From Sphaerisporangium cinnabarinum (GTDB taxonomy: Bacteria > Actinomycetota > Actinomycetes > Actinomycetales > Cellulomonadaceae), in contig QAPD01000038.1 in assembly GCA_003052455.1 (NCBI GenBank), positions 1 to 35,258 of the forward strand: DNA of 35,258 nt, in the 5' to 3' direction. The notes under the pieces were generated by a model, which ran no database searches, was not told the origin of the DNA, and was given only the letters and a program-made list of their open reading frames with translations. This document shows, piece after piece, positions 1 through 7,665 of this stretch. Positions within the stretch are counted from its first letter, which is position 1. Each line of letters opens with the position of its first letter. The position numbers and the translations under genes were made by a program.

Positions 1-107
1 CGAGGGGGGCCCCCGCCGCCGCGACGACGGGGCCTGGCGCGCGCGGGTCGCGGCGAACGGACCCACGCTCGTGGCACCGCCGTAACACCGCCGCCTCCCG
101 GGGGCTC

Positions 108-113
108 TACGTT
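108..113 (+). promoter_or_regulatory. -10 box of a leaderless promoter
   Basis: TACGTT ends exactly 6 nt before the ATG at 120, and no Shine-Dalgarno sequence lies between. Transcription would start at or next to the start codon. The rest of 1-119 is GC-rich and shows no gene. Confidence 0.5.
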
Positions 114-119
114 CCGGTC

Positions 120-1133
120 ATGGACGCCCCGGTCGCCGGCCTGGGGCCGGACGCGCACGCCGGTGCGCACCTGCGCGCGACGCCTCGCTCGCGCGGCGCG
201 GCCCGCACGCCCGTGGACGCGCTCGCGCGCGCCTGGTTCGTCGGCGCCGCCTGGGCGACCCCGCCGGGCGGCGGGGGCGCGGCGCGGCCCATGGCCGGCG
301 CGCGGTTCCGGGGCGTCGTGCCCGACGGCGTCGTCGCACCGGGCGAGCTGCGCCTCGCCGAGGGTGCGCGCGTCGTCGGGCCCTTCGCGCTCACCCCGCC
401 GCAGACGCACGCGCTCGGCCTCGCGGGCGGGAGCGCCGAGGCGTACGCGCTGCACGTCGACCACCCCGACGCGCGGCTCGCGCCCGCGGCGGTCGCCGCG
501 ACCGACGACCGCGACGGGCTGGTGCGCGCGTTCCCGGCAGGGCTGCCGCAGGGGCTCGAGCTCCGCGTGCTGGGCTGGGCCGTCGCCGCGGCCCGGCGCG
601 TCGGCGGCGCGGTCGTCGCGGACGGCCGGGCCGTGCTCACGCCCGACCCGGCGTCGGGCGTCGACCTCACGCTCTACAGCGCCCACGTGCTCGGGCCGGA
701 CGACGCGCTCGGCGTCCTGCGCACGACGGTCCCCGGCGCGAGGGTCGTCGCCGTGCGGGCGGGCGCGGACGGCCTCGCGGAGTACGTGCTGTCGGGGGAG
801 ACCCCCTACGACGGCGCGGTGCGGCTCGAGGCCCGACGCGTCGCGCAGGTCCCGCTCGCCCTCGACGGGCTCGACTGGCGCGAGCACGGGCCGCACGCCT
901 ATCGCCTCACGTGGGTGCCGACCGAGCCGGACGAGCTCGCGGTCGAGCGGCCCTCGGGGCTGCACGTCCTCGCGCGCTCGCGCGCCCGGGTGCTGCTCGC
1001 CCGGCTCGCGGCGATGCTCCAGGGCCGCCTCGCGGGGACGCTCGTCGACGACGGCGGGTTCGTCGTGCGCGACCTCGACCTCGACGAGCGGCTCTCCCCG
1101 GCGGCAGCACCCACGGCGCGGTTCTGGGTCTGA
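120..1133 (+). CDS. hypothetical protein (337 aa)
   Basis: I do not recognise this protein. It is 337 residues, Ala/Arg/Val-rich, without a signal peptide, transmembrane segment or cysteine motif, so it is probably cytosolic. The frame uses GC-rich third positions throughout and begins with ATG directly behind a TACGTT -10 box, which supports a leaderless start and a real gene. The N-terminal ~60 residues are low in complexity; the rest reads like a mixed alpha/beta fold ending in a conserved-looking DLDLDERL stretch. A 646-base gene-free gap with DnaA-box-like sites follows. No function is proposed. Confidence 0.75.
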   Translation: MDAPVAGLGPDAHAGAHLRATPRSRGAARTPVDALARAWFVGAAWATPPGGGGAARPMAGARFRGVVPDGVVAPGELRLAEGARVVGPFALTPPQTHALGLAGGSAEAYALHVDHPDARLAPAAVAATDDRDGLVRAFPAGLPQGLELRVLGWAVAAARRVGGAVVADGRAVLTPDPASGVDLTLYSAHVLGPDDALGVLRTTVPGARVVAVRAGADGLAEYVLSGETPYDGAVRLEARRVAQVPLALDGLDWREHGPHAYRLTWVPTEPDELAVERPSGLHVLARSRARVLLARLAAMLQGRLAGTLVDDGGFVVRDLDLDERLSPAAAPTARFWV

Positions 1134-1188
1134 GCGCGTGCGCACGGGCCGCGCCGAGGGGCCGGAGGGGCCGGGTCCGCGCCGAAAT

Positions 1189-1267
1189 CTGTCCACAGAA
1201 TTCATCCACAGGCCTGTGGGCGGCGTGGGAACGGCGCGGGGCGTCCTGTGGACGAACCTGTGGTCAT
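1189..1267. promoter_or_regulatory. cluster of DnaA-box-like 9-mers
   Basis: Three 8/9 matches to TTGTCCACA or TTATCCACA lie within 67 bp: CTGTCCACA (1189-1197, +), TCATCCACA (1202-1210, +) and TCGTCCACA on the minus strand (1247-1255). A weaker minus-strand copy, ATGACCACA, is at 1259-1267, and CCGTCCACA occurs further on near 1729-1737. Mixed orientation and close spacing resemble DnaA-binding clusters. dnaA and dnaN are not next to it, so it is not a canonical oriC. Confidence 0.45.
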
Positions 1268-1659
1268 CCGGGCGGCCCAAATGACAACGGTGGGAACTCT
1301 TGCAGACCCTCGGGCCGAGGACTACAAACGTCCGTAACGGCCCGGACGGGCGCACACGGACGACGGGGTTCCGGCACGCATCACGCAGGGGTCTGACGGC
1401 CCCGCCAGGACCGCACGACGTCCCGCCGCGCACGCGAGGGCACGGCCGACCGGAGAACGGTGGACGACCCGCCACCCCCTGCTGCGGGGCTGCGCGCGAC
1501 GGCGCAGGTTCCTACCGGACCCGGAAGGCCGACCGCGATCGGCGTCACCGCACCTGCCCGGGCACCCGGGCCGGACGCGAGGGCGCCGGGCCGCCACGTC
1601 GCGAGCGGCGCCCCGACGGGCCACCCGGCCCGACCGCCCCGGGGTCGCGCGGACACGGC
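1268..1659. other. gene-free interval
   Basis: Between the DnaA-box-like cluster and the hairpin at 1660 I see no tRNA, no recognisable structured RNA and no convincing coding frame. Open frames here are Arg/Pro/Gly-rich without a plausible start site. Confidence 0.5.
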
Positions 1660-1692
1660 GAGGCCCCTCGGAATCCTGCTCCGAGGGGCCTC
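1660..1692. terminator. perfect 13-bp hairpin
   Basis: GAGGCCCCTCGGA (1660-1672) and TCCGAGGGGCCTC (1680-1692) pair perfectly around a 7-nt loop. There is no U-tract on either strand, as is usual for actinobacterial terminators. It lies 527 bp downstream of the first gene and 87 bp before the pirin gene, so it insulates the pirin promoter or ends an unannotated transcript. Confidence 0.6.
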
Positions 1693-1766
1693 GTCCCCAT
1701 TCTCCCGCGGGCGCGGCCCGACGCGAAGACCGTCCACAGGCGCAGGACGGCTCCGCCCCGCACGCC

Positions 1767-1772
1767 TACGCT
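1767..1772 (+). promoter_or_regulatory. -10 box of a leaderless promoter (pirin)
   Basis: TACGCT sits 7 nt before the ATG at 1780, with no Shine-Dalgarno sequence in between. Confidence 0.45.
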
Positions 1773-1779
1773 CGTGCCC

Positions 1780-2871
1780 ATGAGCAACCTCGAGACCCGG
1801 CCCGAGGAGCGCGTCTGCTCGGCCGGCGCGCCCCACGACGACGGCGCACGCGCCGCGGTCGAGATCCTCGAGCACCGGGACGTCCCGCTCGGGGGCACCC
1901 GGGCGATGCGGGTGCGGCGCACCATCCCGCAGCGCGCCCGGTCGCTCGTGGGCGCGTGGTGCTTCCTCGACCACTACGGCCCCGACCCGCTGCCCGCCAT
2001 CGGCGACGGCACCGACGGCATGCAGGTGCCGCCGCACCCCCACACCGGGCTCCAGACCGTCACGTGGCTGTTCGCCGGCGAGATCCTGCACCGCGACGCC
2101 GTCGGGTCGCTCCAGACGGTGCGGCCCGGCGAGCTCAACCTCATGACCGCGGGCCGCGGCATCTCCCACTCGGAGGAGTCGCCGCGCGGCGAGCGGCCCC
2201 CGGTCCTGCACGGCGTCCAGCTGTGGGTCGCGCTCCCGGGCGACCGCCTCGCGGACCCGCCCGCGTTCGAGCACCACGCCGACCTCCCCGTCGCCACGGT
2301 CGACGGCGCGCGCGTCCAGGTCTTCCTCGGCGCGCTCCGCGTGGGCGGCGCCGCCCTGCGCTCGCCCGCCACGACGTACACGCCGATCGTCGGGGCGCAG
2401 CTCGACCTCGCGCCGGGCGCGCGCGTCACGCTCGACGTGGACCCGGCGTTCGAGCACGGCCTCCTCGTCGACGACGGCGTGGTGCGGCTCGAGGGCTCGC
2501 CCGTCCCGCCGTCGTCGCTCGGGTACGTCGAGCCCGGCCGCACGACGCTCGTCGTCGAGGCGGGACCGGACGCCCCCGCCCGTGCGGTGCTCGTGGGGGG
2601 CGAGCCGTTCGGCGAGGACATCGTCATGTGGTGGAACTTCGTGGGCCGCTCGCACGACGACGTCGCGCGCGCCCGCGCGGACTGGCAGGCCCAGCTCGTC
2701 GTCACGGGGGACCAGGGCCCGAACCGCGGCGGCACCCGGTACGCGGACGGCGCGCGCGACCGCCGCTACGGCGAGGTCGTCGGGTACGACGGCGGCCCCC
2801 TGCCCGCGCCCGCGCTGCCCGACGTCCGCCTGCGTCCGCGCACCCGGCCCGCCGCTCCGCCGCGCCGGTAG
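1780..2871 (+). CDS. pirin family protein
   Basis: This is a 363-residue bicupin of the pirin family, iron-binding cytosolic proteins; some members have quercetin 2,3-dioxygenase activity and others act as redox-sensitive regulators. The N-terminal cupin carries the family signature PHPHTGLQT (His86, His88) and GISHSEESP (His130, Glu132), matching the four metal ligands of human pirin. The C-terminal cupin is more degenerate. The protein is somewhat longer than the usual ~290-330 residues because of an N-terminal extension of about 25 residues. The ATG at 1780 follows a -10 box by 7 nt; longer upstream frames are low-complexity and unsupported. The substrate cannot be told from sequence. Confidence 0.93.
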   Translation: MSNLETRPEERVCSAGAPHDDGARAAVEILEHRDVPLGGTRAMRVRRTIPQRARSLVGAWCFLDHYGPDPLPAIGDGTDGMQVPPHPHTGLQTVTWLFAGEILHRDAVGSLQTVRPGELNLMTAGRGISHSEESPRGERPPVLHGVQLWVALPGDRLADPPAFEHHADLPVATVDGARVQVFLGALRVGGAALRSPATTYTPIVGAQLDLAPGARVTLDVDPAFEHGLLVDDGVVRLEGSPVPPSSLGYVEPGRTTLVVEAGPDAPARAVLVGGEPFGEDIVMWWNFVGRSHDDVARARADWQAQLVVTGDQGPNRGGTRYADGARDRRYGEVVGYDGGPLPAPALPDVRLRPRTRPAAPPRR

Positions 2872-2881
2872 GCCGCGCCAG

Positions 2882-2887
2882 TAGACT
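2882..2887 (+). promoter_or_regulatory. -10 box of a leaderless promoter (DUF5926 gene)
   Basis: TAGACT lies 11 nt after the pirin stop codon and 7 nt before the ATG at 2895. No Shine-Dalgarno sequence is present. This gives the gene its own start despite the short gap. Confidence 0.6.
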
Positions 2888-2894
2888 GCCGCGC

Positions 2895-3719
2895 ATGGCC
2901 AAGAACACCACGCCCGACTTCGTGCTGCGCCCGTTCGAGGGGCTCCCCGGCGAGACCGACTGGGTCGCGATGCGCGAGGTCGTCCCCTCGGCCACCGCGA
3001 CCGCGCGCACGACCGCCGAGCACGGGGCGCGCGACGTCCTCGTCGTGACGGTCCTGCCCGCCGGCTGGGCCGCGCTGCACCGCCAGGACGGCACGATCCT
3101 CCTCGCCGTCCAGACCCTCGCCGGCTCCGGCGACACGAGCCGCGACCTCGCCGCCGCGCTCCTGGAGGCGATCGACGCCGAGCCCGGCACGTCCATCGAG
3201 ATGAGCGCCCTGCCCGACGCCGGCCCGCGCCTCCAGGACGTGCTCGACCTCTCCGTCCCGTTCGACGTCACCGTGCACGAGGACTTCGCCTTCTGGCTGG
3301 ACCCGTCGGCGGAGATCACGCCGGACCTGCGTGCCTCGCTCGACCAGGCGGCCGAGTCGATGGTGCCCACCGTCAAGCTCGACGCCGTCGGGTCCGCGTA
3401 CTGGTGCCGCATGTCGCGCGAGTTCCTGCGCTGGGCCCGCCCCGAGCCGGAGGACGCCCTCATCGACGCGATCTCGCGCCTGCACGCGAAGCGCGAGTCC
3501 GGCCTCGCGGGCGGCAAGTTCGTCGGCGCGTTCCGGTCGAGCGGCCTGCTCGTCCCCGTGTGGGAGCTGCCGCGCGGCACGGAGGCGGACGAGCTCGAGG
3601 GCCCGGTCGCGGAGCTCGACGCCCGCCTCACCGAGGCGCTCGCGGTCACGGAGCCGCTCGACGCGAACGAGCGCCGTGCGCGCGCGGGCATCGTGTCCCG
3701 GCAGGTCACGCTCCGCTGA
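2895..3719 (+). CDS. DUF5926 family protein
   Basis: This 274-residue soluble protein is recognised from overall similarity to the actinobacterial DUF5926 family, whose function is unknown. Recognisable parts are the N-terminal LRPFEGLPGETDWVAMREVVPSATA segment, discontinuously conserved in the family, and the C-terminal GGKFVGAFRSSGLLVPVWEL segment at about residues 210-230. There are no membrane segments or catalytic signature. The gene lies directly upstream of a family-2 glycosyltransferase. The two are separated by a strong terminator and each has its own promoter, so they are neighbours rather than an operon. The start is fixed by the leaderless -10 box. Confidence 0.85.
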   Translation: MAKNTTPDFVLRPFEGLPGETDWVAMREVVPSATATARTTAEHGARDVLVVTVLPAGWAALHRQDGTILLAVQTLAGSGDTSRDLAAALLEAIDAEPGTSIEMSALPDAGPRLQDVLDLSVPFDVTVHEDFAFWLDPSAEITPDLRASLDQAAESMVPTVKLDAVGSAYWCRMSREFLRWARPEPEDALIDAISRLHAKRESGLAGGKFVGAFRSSGLLVPVWELPRGTEADELEGPVAELDARLTEALAVTEPLDANERRARAGIVSRQVTLR

Positions 3720-3766
3720 CCCGGAGCACCCCGCGCGAGCGCACGACGCGGGAGCGCGACCACCCC

Positions 3767-3800
3767 GAGAGCCCGCCGACGCCCCTGTCGGCGGGCTCTC
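3767..3800 (+). terminator. intrinsic terminator hairpin
   Basis: A perfect 14-bp stem, GAGAGCCCGCCGAC (3767-3780) with GTCGGCGGGCTCTC (3787-3800), closes a 6-nt loop 47 bp after the DUF5926 stop. There is no U-tract. Confidence 0.8.
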
Positions 3801-3912
3801 GCGTCGAGTAGGATCCGGGAGACCTGGGAACGCAGCCCGGTCGTCCTGCGGAGATCCCGAGCGGATCCGCTGGTGGAACGACGACACATCTGCGGCCAAC
3901 TCTTTGCACTAC

Positions 3913-3918
3913 TAGGCT
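3913..3918 (+). promoter_or_regulatory. -10 box of a leaderless promoter (glycosyltransferase)
   Basis: TAGGCT is followed by exactly 7 nt and then the GTG at 3926. No Shine-Dalgarno sequence is seen. Confidence 0.6.
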
Positions 3919-3925
3919 GGACGGC

Positions 3926-4807
3926 GTGAACGCGGACCATCGGTCGACCGATACGGGGAAGAACACGGGGAGTGCCCCCACGAGCACGGCGAGCACGCCG
4001 CCGACGTACCTGTCGGCGTCCGGCACACGGGCGCGCACGCCGCGTCCCGTGGCCGGCGACGGGCGCACGGGCCGCGCCGTCCGCCAGCGCGTCGCGGTGA
4101 TCATCCCCGCGAAGGACGAGTCCCGCCGCATCGCCGCCACCGTGCGCGCCGCGAAGGCCATCCCGCACGTCGACCTCGTGCTCGTCGTCGACGACGGCAG
4201 CGAGGACGACACCCAGCACGTCGCGCGCGAGGCGGGGGCCGTCGTCGTGCGGCACTCCCACAACCGCGGGAAGGCTGCGGCCATGGAGACGGGCGCCGCC
4301 GTGGTCGCGATGCGCGACGCGGCCGACCGCCCGCCGCGTCTCCTGCTCTTCATCGACGGCGACCTCGGCGAGACCGCCGTGAACACCGCGCCGCTCGTCG
4401 CGCCCGTGCTCGACGGGTACGCCGACGTCGCGATCGCGCTGCTCCCGCCCCAGCCGGGCGCGGGCGGCCGGGGGATCGTCGTGGGCGCCGCGCGCCGCGC
4501 GATCCAGTCCCTCACGGGGTGGACCCCGACCCAGCCGCTCTCCGGGATGCGGTGCCTCACGCGCGAGGCGTTCGAGGCCGCGACCCCGCTCGCGCGCGGC
4601 TGGGGCGTGGAGACGGGCATGACGATCGACCTGCTCCGCAAGGGGTACGTCGCGGTCGAGGTGCCGTGCGACCTGCGCCACCGCGCGTCGTCGAACGACC
4701 TCAAGGGCCAGCTCCACCGCGCGGCCCAGTACCGCGACGTGCTGCTCGCGGTGAACGCGCGCAAGATGCGCTCCGCCGTCGACCGGGTGCGCGCGGGCGA
4801 CCACTAG
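3926..4807 (+). CDS. family 2 glycosyltransferase
   Basis: This 293-residue GT-A fold enzyme transfers a sugar from a nucleotide sugar; donor and acceptor are unknown. After a ~50-residue disordered Ser/Thr/Pro-rich N-terminus it shows VAVIIPAKDESRRI (about 56-69), VVDDGSEDDT (about 87-96), an HNRGKAAAMETG turn and the metal-binding DGD at 144-146 within LLFIDGDLGE. A later PLSGMRCLTREAF segment is typical of GT2 polyprenyl-phosphate or glucosyl-glycerate type enzymes. No C-terminal membrane anchor is present, unlike many polyprenol-phosphate mannosyltransferases. The GTG start is set by the leaderless -10 box; the first methionine codon downstream would cut into the fold. Confidence 0.9.
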   Translation: MNADHRSTDTGKNTGSAPTSTASTPPTYLSASGTRARTPRPVAGDGRTGRAVRQRVAVIIPAKDESRRIAATVRAAKAIPHVDLVLVVDDGSEDDTQHVAREAGAVVVRHSHNRGKAAAMETGAAVVAMRDAADRPPRLLLFIDGDLGETAVNTAPLVAPVLDGYADVAIALLPPQPGAGGRGIVVGAARRAIQSLTGWTPTQPLSGMRCLTREAFEAATPLARGWGVETGMTIDLLRKGYVAVEVPCDLRHRASSNDLKGQLHRAAQYRDVLLAVNARKMRSAVDRVRAGDH

Positions 4808-4817
4808 CCACGCGCGG

Positions 4818-4863
4818 CCGCCGCACCGGGCGACCCGGCGCGGAAGGTCGCCCGGCGCGGCGG
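4818..4863. terminator. bidirectional terminator between convergent genes
   Basis: An 18-bp stem with one mismatch (4818-4835 with 4846-4863) and a 10-nt loop fills the gap between the glycosyltransferase stop (4807) and the GNAT stop (4878). It can serve both strands. Confidence 0.8.
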
Positions 4864-4877
4864 CTCGGCGTCGGGGC

Positions 4878-5444
4878 TCAGGGCCTCGGCGTGCGGACCA
4901 TGCCGTGCACGACGGGGCCGTCGTGCACCTGCGTGGTCGCGGTGCGCACGAAGCCCAGCCGCTCGTAGAAGGTGACGTTGCGCGCGTCGGAGGTCTCGAG
5001 CGCGACGGGCGCGTCCCCGAGTGCGGGGTCGCGCAGCGCCGCCCGGCACACCGCGGTGCCGAGCCCGGTGCCCTGGAGCGACGGCAGGACCCCTACCGTC
5101 GCGAGCACCCAGGCGTCCGGGCGGGGCGGCGGGAGCTCCGCGGCGGCCACGACCTCCAGGCGCGGGCCGTGCAGCGCGGCGACCCGTTCCTGGACGTCCT
5201 CGGGGGGAGCGGGGGCGTCGGGCGGCATGAGCGCGACGACGGCGTCCACCGGCTCGTGGACGACGACGATCCCGTGCGCGAGCGCGTGCTCGAGGTAGAT
5301 CTCCTGGAGCGCGGCGAGGCGCTCCGGGTAGCCGTCCTCCGGGACGGCCCAGCGGGTCCAGGGGTAGTCGTGGAACGCGGCGGCGAGGGTGCGGGCCGCG
5401 GCGGGGACGTCGGCGGCGGTGGCTCGACGGAACGTGGGCGTCAT
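4878..5444 (-). CDS. GNAT family N-acetyltransferase
   Basis: This 188-residue GNAT enzyme transfers an acyl group from acyl-CoA; the acceptor is unknown. The acetyl-CoA pyrophosphate-binding motif A is clear: ATVGVLPSLQGTGLGTAV at about residues 115-132, with Q-G-T-G-L-G at 124-129. It is followed by the LETSDARNVTFYERLGF segment (149-165) with the usual Asn and Tyr of motif B. It is the last gene of a three-gene unit: its ATG (5444-5442) overlaps the TGA of the winged-helix regulator by 4 nt (ATGA). Longer frames upstream only read antisense sequence of the regulator gene. Confidence 0.92.
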   Translation of the reverse strand: MTPTFRRATAADVPAAARTLAAAFHDYPWTRWAVPEDGYPERLAALQEIYLEHALAHGIVVVHEPVDAVVALMPPDAPAPPEDVQERVAALHGPRLEVVAAAELPPPRPDAWVLATVGVLPSLQGTGLGTAVCRAALRDPALGDAPVALETSDARNVTFYERLGFVRTATTQVHDGPVVHGMVRTPRP

Positions 5445-5782
5445 GGTGCGGTGCCTCTCGGGGTCGGGTCGGGCCGCGGCTCGATCGCGCCGGTGCGGGC
5501 GATCTGCTCGAGGGTGCGCACGTGCTGCCGGAACGCGTCGAGCCCGCGGTCGCTGATGCGGACCCACGTGCGCGTCCGGCGCCCGGCGGCCTCCTTGCGG
5601 ATCTCCACCAGGCCCGCGTCGGAGAGGGCGGTGAGGGCCTGGGAGAGGGACGAGTCGCTCAGCTCGACCAGGTCGGCCAGGAAGCGGAAGTCCGCGCTCT
5701 CGACGTTCGCCAGGGCAGCGAGGATCGAGAAGCGCACGGGCGAGTGGATGAGCGCGTCCAGGCCCTTGCGCGGGTGGCTCAC
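5441..5782 (-). CDS. winged-helix transcriptional regulator (HTH_34/MarR-like)
   Basis: This 113-residue single-domain DNA-binding protein is almost entirely one winged helix: LIHSPVRFSILAAL (helix 1), FRFLADLVELSDSSLSQALTAL (recognition region, about 33-54) and a wing at GLVEIRKEAAGRRTRTWVRIS. This matches small MarR/ArsR-like regulators of the PF13601 type. No ligand domain or metal-binding cysteines are seen. The GTG at 5782 is chosen because it overlaps the TGA of the preceding membrane-protein gene (GTGA) and puts the helix at the usual N-terminal place. The palindrome at 6212-6228, across the promoter of this unit, is its best candidate operator (inference). Confidence 0.88.
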   Translation of the reverse strand: MSHPRKGLDALIHSPVRFSILAALANVESADFRFLADLVELSDSSLSQALTALSDAGLVEIRKEAAGRRTRTWVRISDRGLDAFRQHVRTLEQIARTGAIEPRPDPTPRGTAP

Positions 5783-6204
5783 CGGCGTGCGCTCGCGAAC
5801 GCGCACGCCGCGAACGGGGAGGCGGCGACGACGCCGGCGAGGACCCACCAGGCCGGCGACGCCGCGCCGACGAGCTGGAGCGCCGGGTCGAGCATCGCGA
5901 AGTACAGCACCGCCCAGGTGATCAGGGCGATGCCCATGTCGCGCACCCAGCGCCGCGGCGCCGTCCGGTGGTGCCGCGCGACGGCGGACCACAGCAGGGC
6001 GAGGACGACCACGAGCACCGTGGTGGCGGGCCACCACGGTGCGTCGAGGACGTCGATCGCGATCGTGTACGCGAGGGCGGCGACGGCGTGCCCGACGCTG
6101 AGCCAGGGGTACCAGCGGGTCGCGCGGTGGGCCTGGGCGGCGACCTCCTCCGCCTGGCCGAGCTGACGACGGGCCTGCTCCGGGGTGATGGAGTTCTGGA
6201 TCAT
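5779..6204 (-). CDS. four-helix membrane protein, unknown function
   Basis: This 141-residue protein has a short amphipathic N-terminus (QARRQLGQAEEVAAQAHRA) and four predicted membrane helices at about 33-55, 57-76, 88-106 and 117-138. Small membrane proteins encoded directly before a PF13601-type winged-helix regulator are a common actinobacterial pairing, and this one overlaps the regulator start by GTGA. I cannot name a substrate or activity. The ATG at 6204 is preceded by an in-frame stop (TAA within the promoter) and by a TAAAGT box 6 nt upstream. Confidence 0.8.
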   Translation of the reverse strand: MIQNSITPEQARRQLGQAEEVAAQAHRATRWYPWLSVGHAVAALAYTIAIDVLDAPWWPATTVLVVVLALLWSAVARHHRTAPRRWVRDMGIALITWAVLYFAMLDPALQLVGAASPAWWVLAGVVAASPFAACAFASARR

Positions 6205-6210
6205 GCAATC

Positions 6211-6228
6211 ACTTTAACACTCCTAAAG
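6211..6228 (-). promoter_or_regulatory. leaderless promoter with overlapping palindrome
   Basis: On the minus strand TAAAGT (6216-6211) lies 6 nt before the ATG at 6204. It is embedded in an AT-rich imperfect palindrome CTTTA-N7-TAAAG (6212-6228). The palindrome also contains the TAG stop (6225-6223) of the MFS gene upstream. A repressor bound here would cover the -10 box. Confidence 0.5.
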
Positions 6229-7665
6229 CGATCGATGTCCACCCGACGCCGTCTCCTCCCGCATCTCCTCGAGCGGGCGGTTCGCCGTCTCGGGGAGCGC
6301 GCGGAGCACGAGCACGAACGACGCGGCCGCGAACACCGCGTAGAGGGCGTAGCTGCCGGGGAGCGACAGGTCCCGGAGCGAGGGGAACGTGAGGTTGACG
6401 GCGATGCCCGCCGCCCAGTTCGCGGCGGCGGCGAGCGAGGCGGCGCGGGCGCGCATCAGGTTGGGGAACATCTCCCCGACGAGGATCCACACCACCGGAC
6501 CCCACGAGACGGCGAAGGCGACGACGAAGACGTTCGCCGCGACCAGGGTCACGACGCCCCACGCGTCGACGAACACGACGCCGTCCGCGGTCTGCCGCGC
6601 CTGGGCGAACCCGGTCGCCATGGCGGCCAGGGCGACCGTCATGCCCACCGACCCCACGAGCAGCAGGCGACGCCGCCCCACGCGGTCGACGAGGAAGATC
6701 GCGACGACGGTCGCCGCGACGTTGACGAGCGACGTGAGGGCCGAGAGCCAGAAGGCCTGCTGCTCGCCGAAGCCCACCTGCGCCCAGAGCGACGTCGAGT
6801 AGTAGAAGATGACGTCGATCCCCACGAGCGCCTGGAGCGCGGCGAGCGCGATCCCCAGCCAGACGATGGGCTTGAGGCGGCCCGGGCCGGCGAACAGGTG
6901 GGACCACGCCGGCCGCGCCTCGTGGAGCGTCCCCTCGATGGTCGCGACGGCCAGGAGCGCGTCGCCCTCCGGGACGCGGTGGAGGCGCCGCAGCGTGCGG
7001 GCGGCGCCGTCGCGGTCGCCGCGCATCACGAGGTACCGCGGCGACTCGGGCAGCAGGACCGCCGCGACCACGTACGCCACCGACGGCACGACCGCGACGA
7101 GGAACATCCACCGCCAGGCGGGCAGGCCGAGGGCCAGCTCCGCGTCGGCCCCGCCTGCGGCGCGGACGAGGAAAGCGTTCGATACGAGCGCGGCGAAGAT
7201 GCCCAGGACGATCGACATCTGCTGCGCCGTCGCGAGCCGCCCGCGCAGCCGGGCGGGCGCGATCTCGGCGATGTAGAGCGGTGCGACGACGGACGCCATG
7301 CCCACCCCGACGCCCCCCAGGAAGCGCCACAGCGCGAGGGTCGGGCCGTCGTGCGCGACGGCGCACAGCACCGACGTGGTGACGAACAGGGTCCCGGCGA
7401 CCATCATGAGGCGCCGTCGTCCGAAGCGGTCCGCGATCGTGCCCGCGGAGAAGGCGCCCACCGCCGCGCCGAGGAGCGCGCTCGCGACGATCACGCCCAC
7501 GAGCGCGCTCCCGACGCCGAGCTCGGCCTTGAGGGCGTCGACGGCGCCGTTGACCACGGCCGTGTCGAAGCCGAACATGAACCCGCCCAGCGCCGCCCCG
7601 ACGGTCGACGCGACGACGAGCGGGGTGAGGGCGCCGTGGCCGAGGCGGCCCGTCGCGGCGTTCAC
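6223..7665 (-). CDS. MFS sugar porter
   Basis: This 480-residue, 12-helix major facilitator of the sugar porter family probably imports a sugar or sugar acid by proton symport. Family marks are FGFDTAVVNGA in helix 1, ADRFGRRRLM (loop 2-3, about 79-87), a PLYIAEIAPARLRGRL segment, PESPRYLV before the central loop, DRVGRRRLLLV (loop 8-9) and PETANRPLEEM after helix 12 in place of the usual PETKG. The GTG at 7665 overlaps the stop of a 15-codon ORF by GTGA. The preceding sequence has only a weak Shine-Dalgarno match, so translation may depend on coupling. Gene order with an enolase-type enzyme, SDR and ASRT-like protein suggests it brings in that pathway's substrate. Confidence 0.93.
   Translation of the reverse strand: MNAATGRLGHGALTPLVVASTVGAALGGFMFGFDTAVVNGAVDALKAELGVGSALVGVIVASALLGAAVGAFSAGTIADRFGRRRLMMVAGTLFVTTSVLCAVAHDGPTLALWRFLGGVGVGMASVVAPLYIAEIAPARLRGRLATAQQMSIVLGIFAALVSNAFLVRAAGGADAELALGLPAWRWMFLVAVVPSVAYVVAAVLLPESPRYLVMRGDRDGAARTLRRLHRVPEGDALLAVATIEGTLHEARPAWSHLFAGPGRLKPIVWLGIALAALQALVGIDVIFYYSTSLWAQVGFGEQQAFWLSALTSLVNVAATVVAIFLVDRVGRRRLLLVGSVGMTVALAAMATGFAQARQTADGVVFVDAWGVVTLVAANVFVVAFAVSWGPVVWILVGEMFPNLMRARAASLAAAANWAAGIAVNLTFPSLRDLSLPGSYALYAVFAAASFVLVLRALPETANRPLEEMREETASGGHRSL

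Noticed and set aside
1189-1267. Canonical chromosomal origin (oriC)
   Set aside because: The number of boxes is low, no AT-rich unwinding region is seen, and dnaA, dnaN or rpmH are not adjacent.
1268-1659. tRNA, tmRNA, SRP RNA or RNase P RNA
   Set aside because: No T-loop GGTTCGA-type sequence, no tmRNA ends and no RNase P or SRP core motifs were found on either strand.
1300-1779. In-frame extension of the pirin gene upstream of 1780
   Set aside because: The extra ~160 codons are low-complexity, contain the hairpin at 1660-1692 and bypass the well-placed -10 box; the pirin fold begins after 1780.
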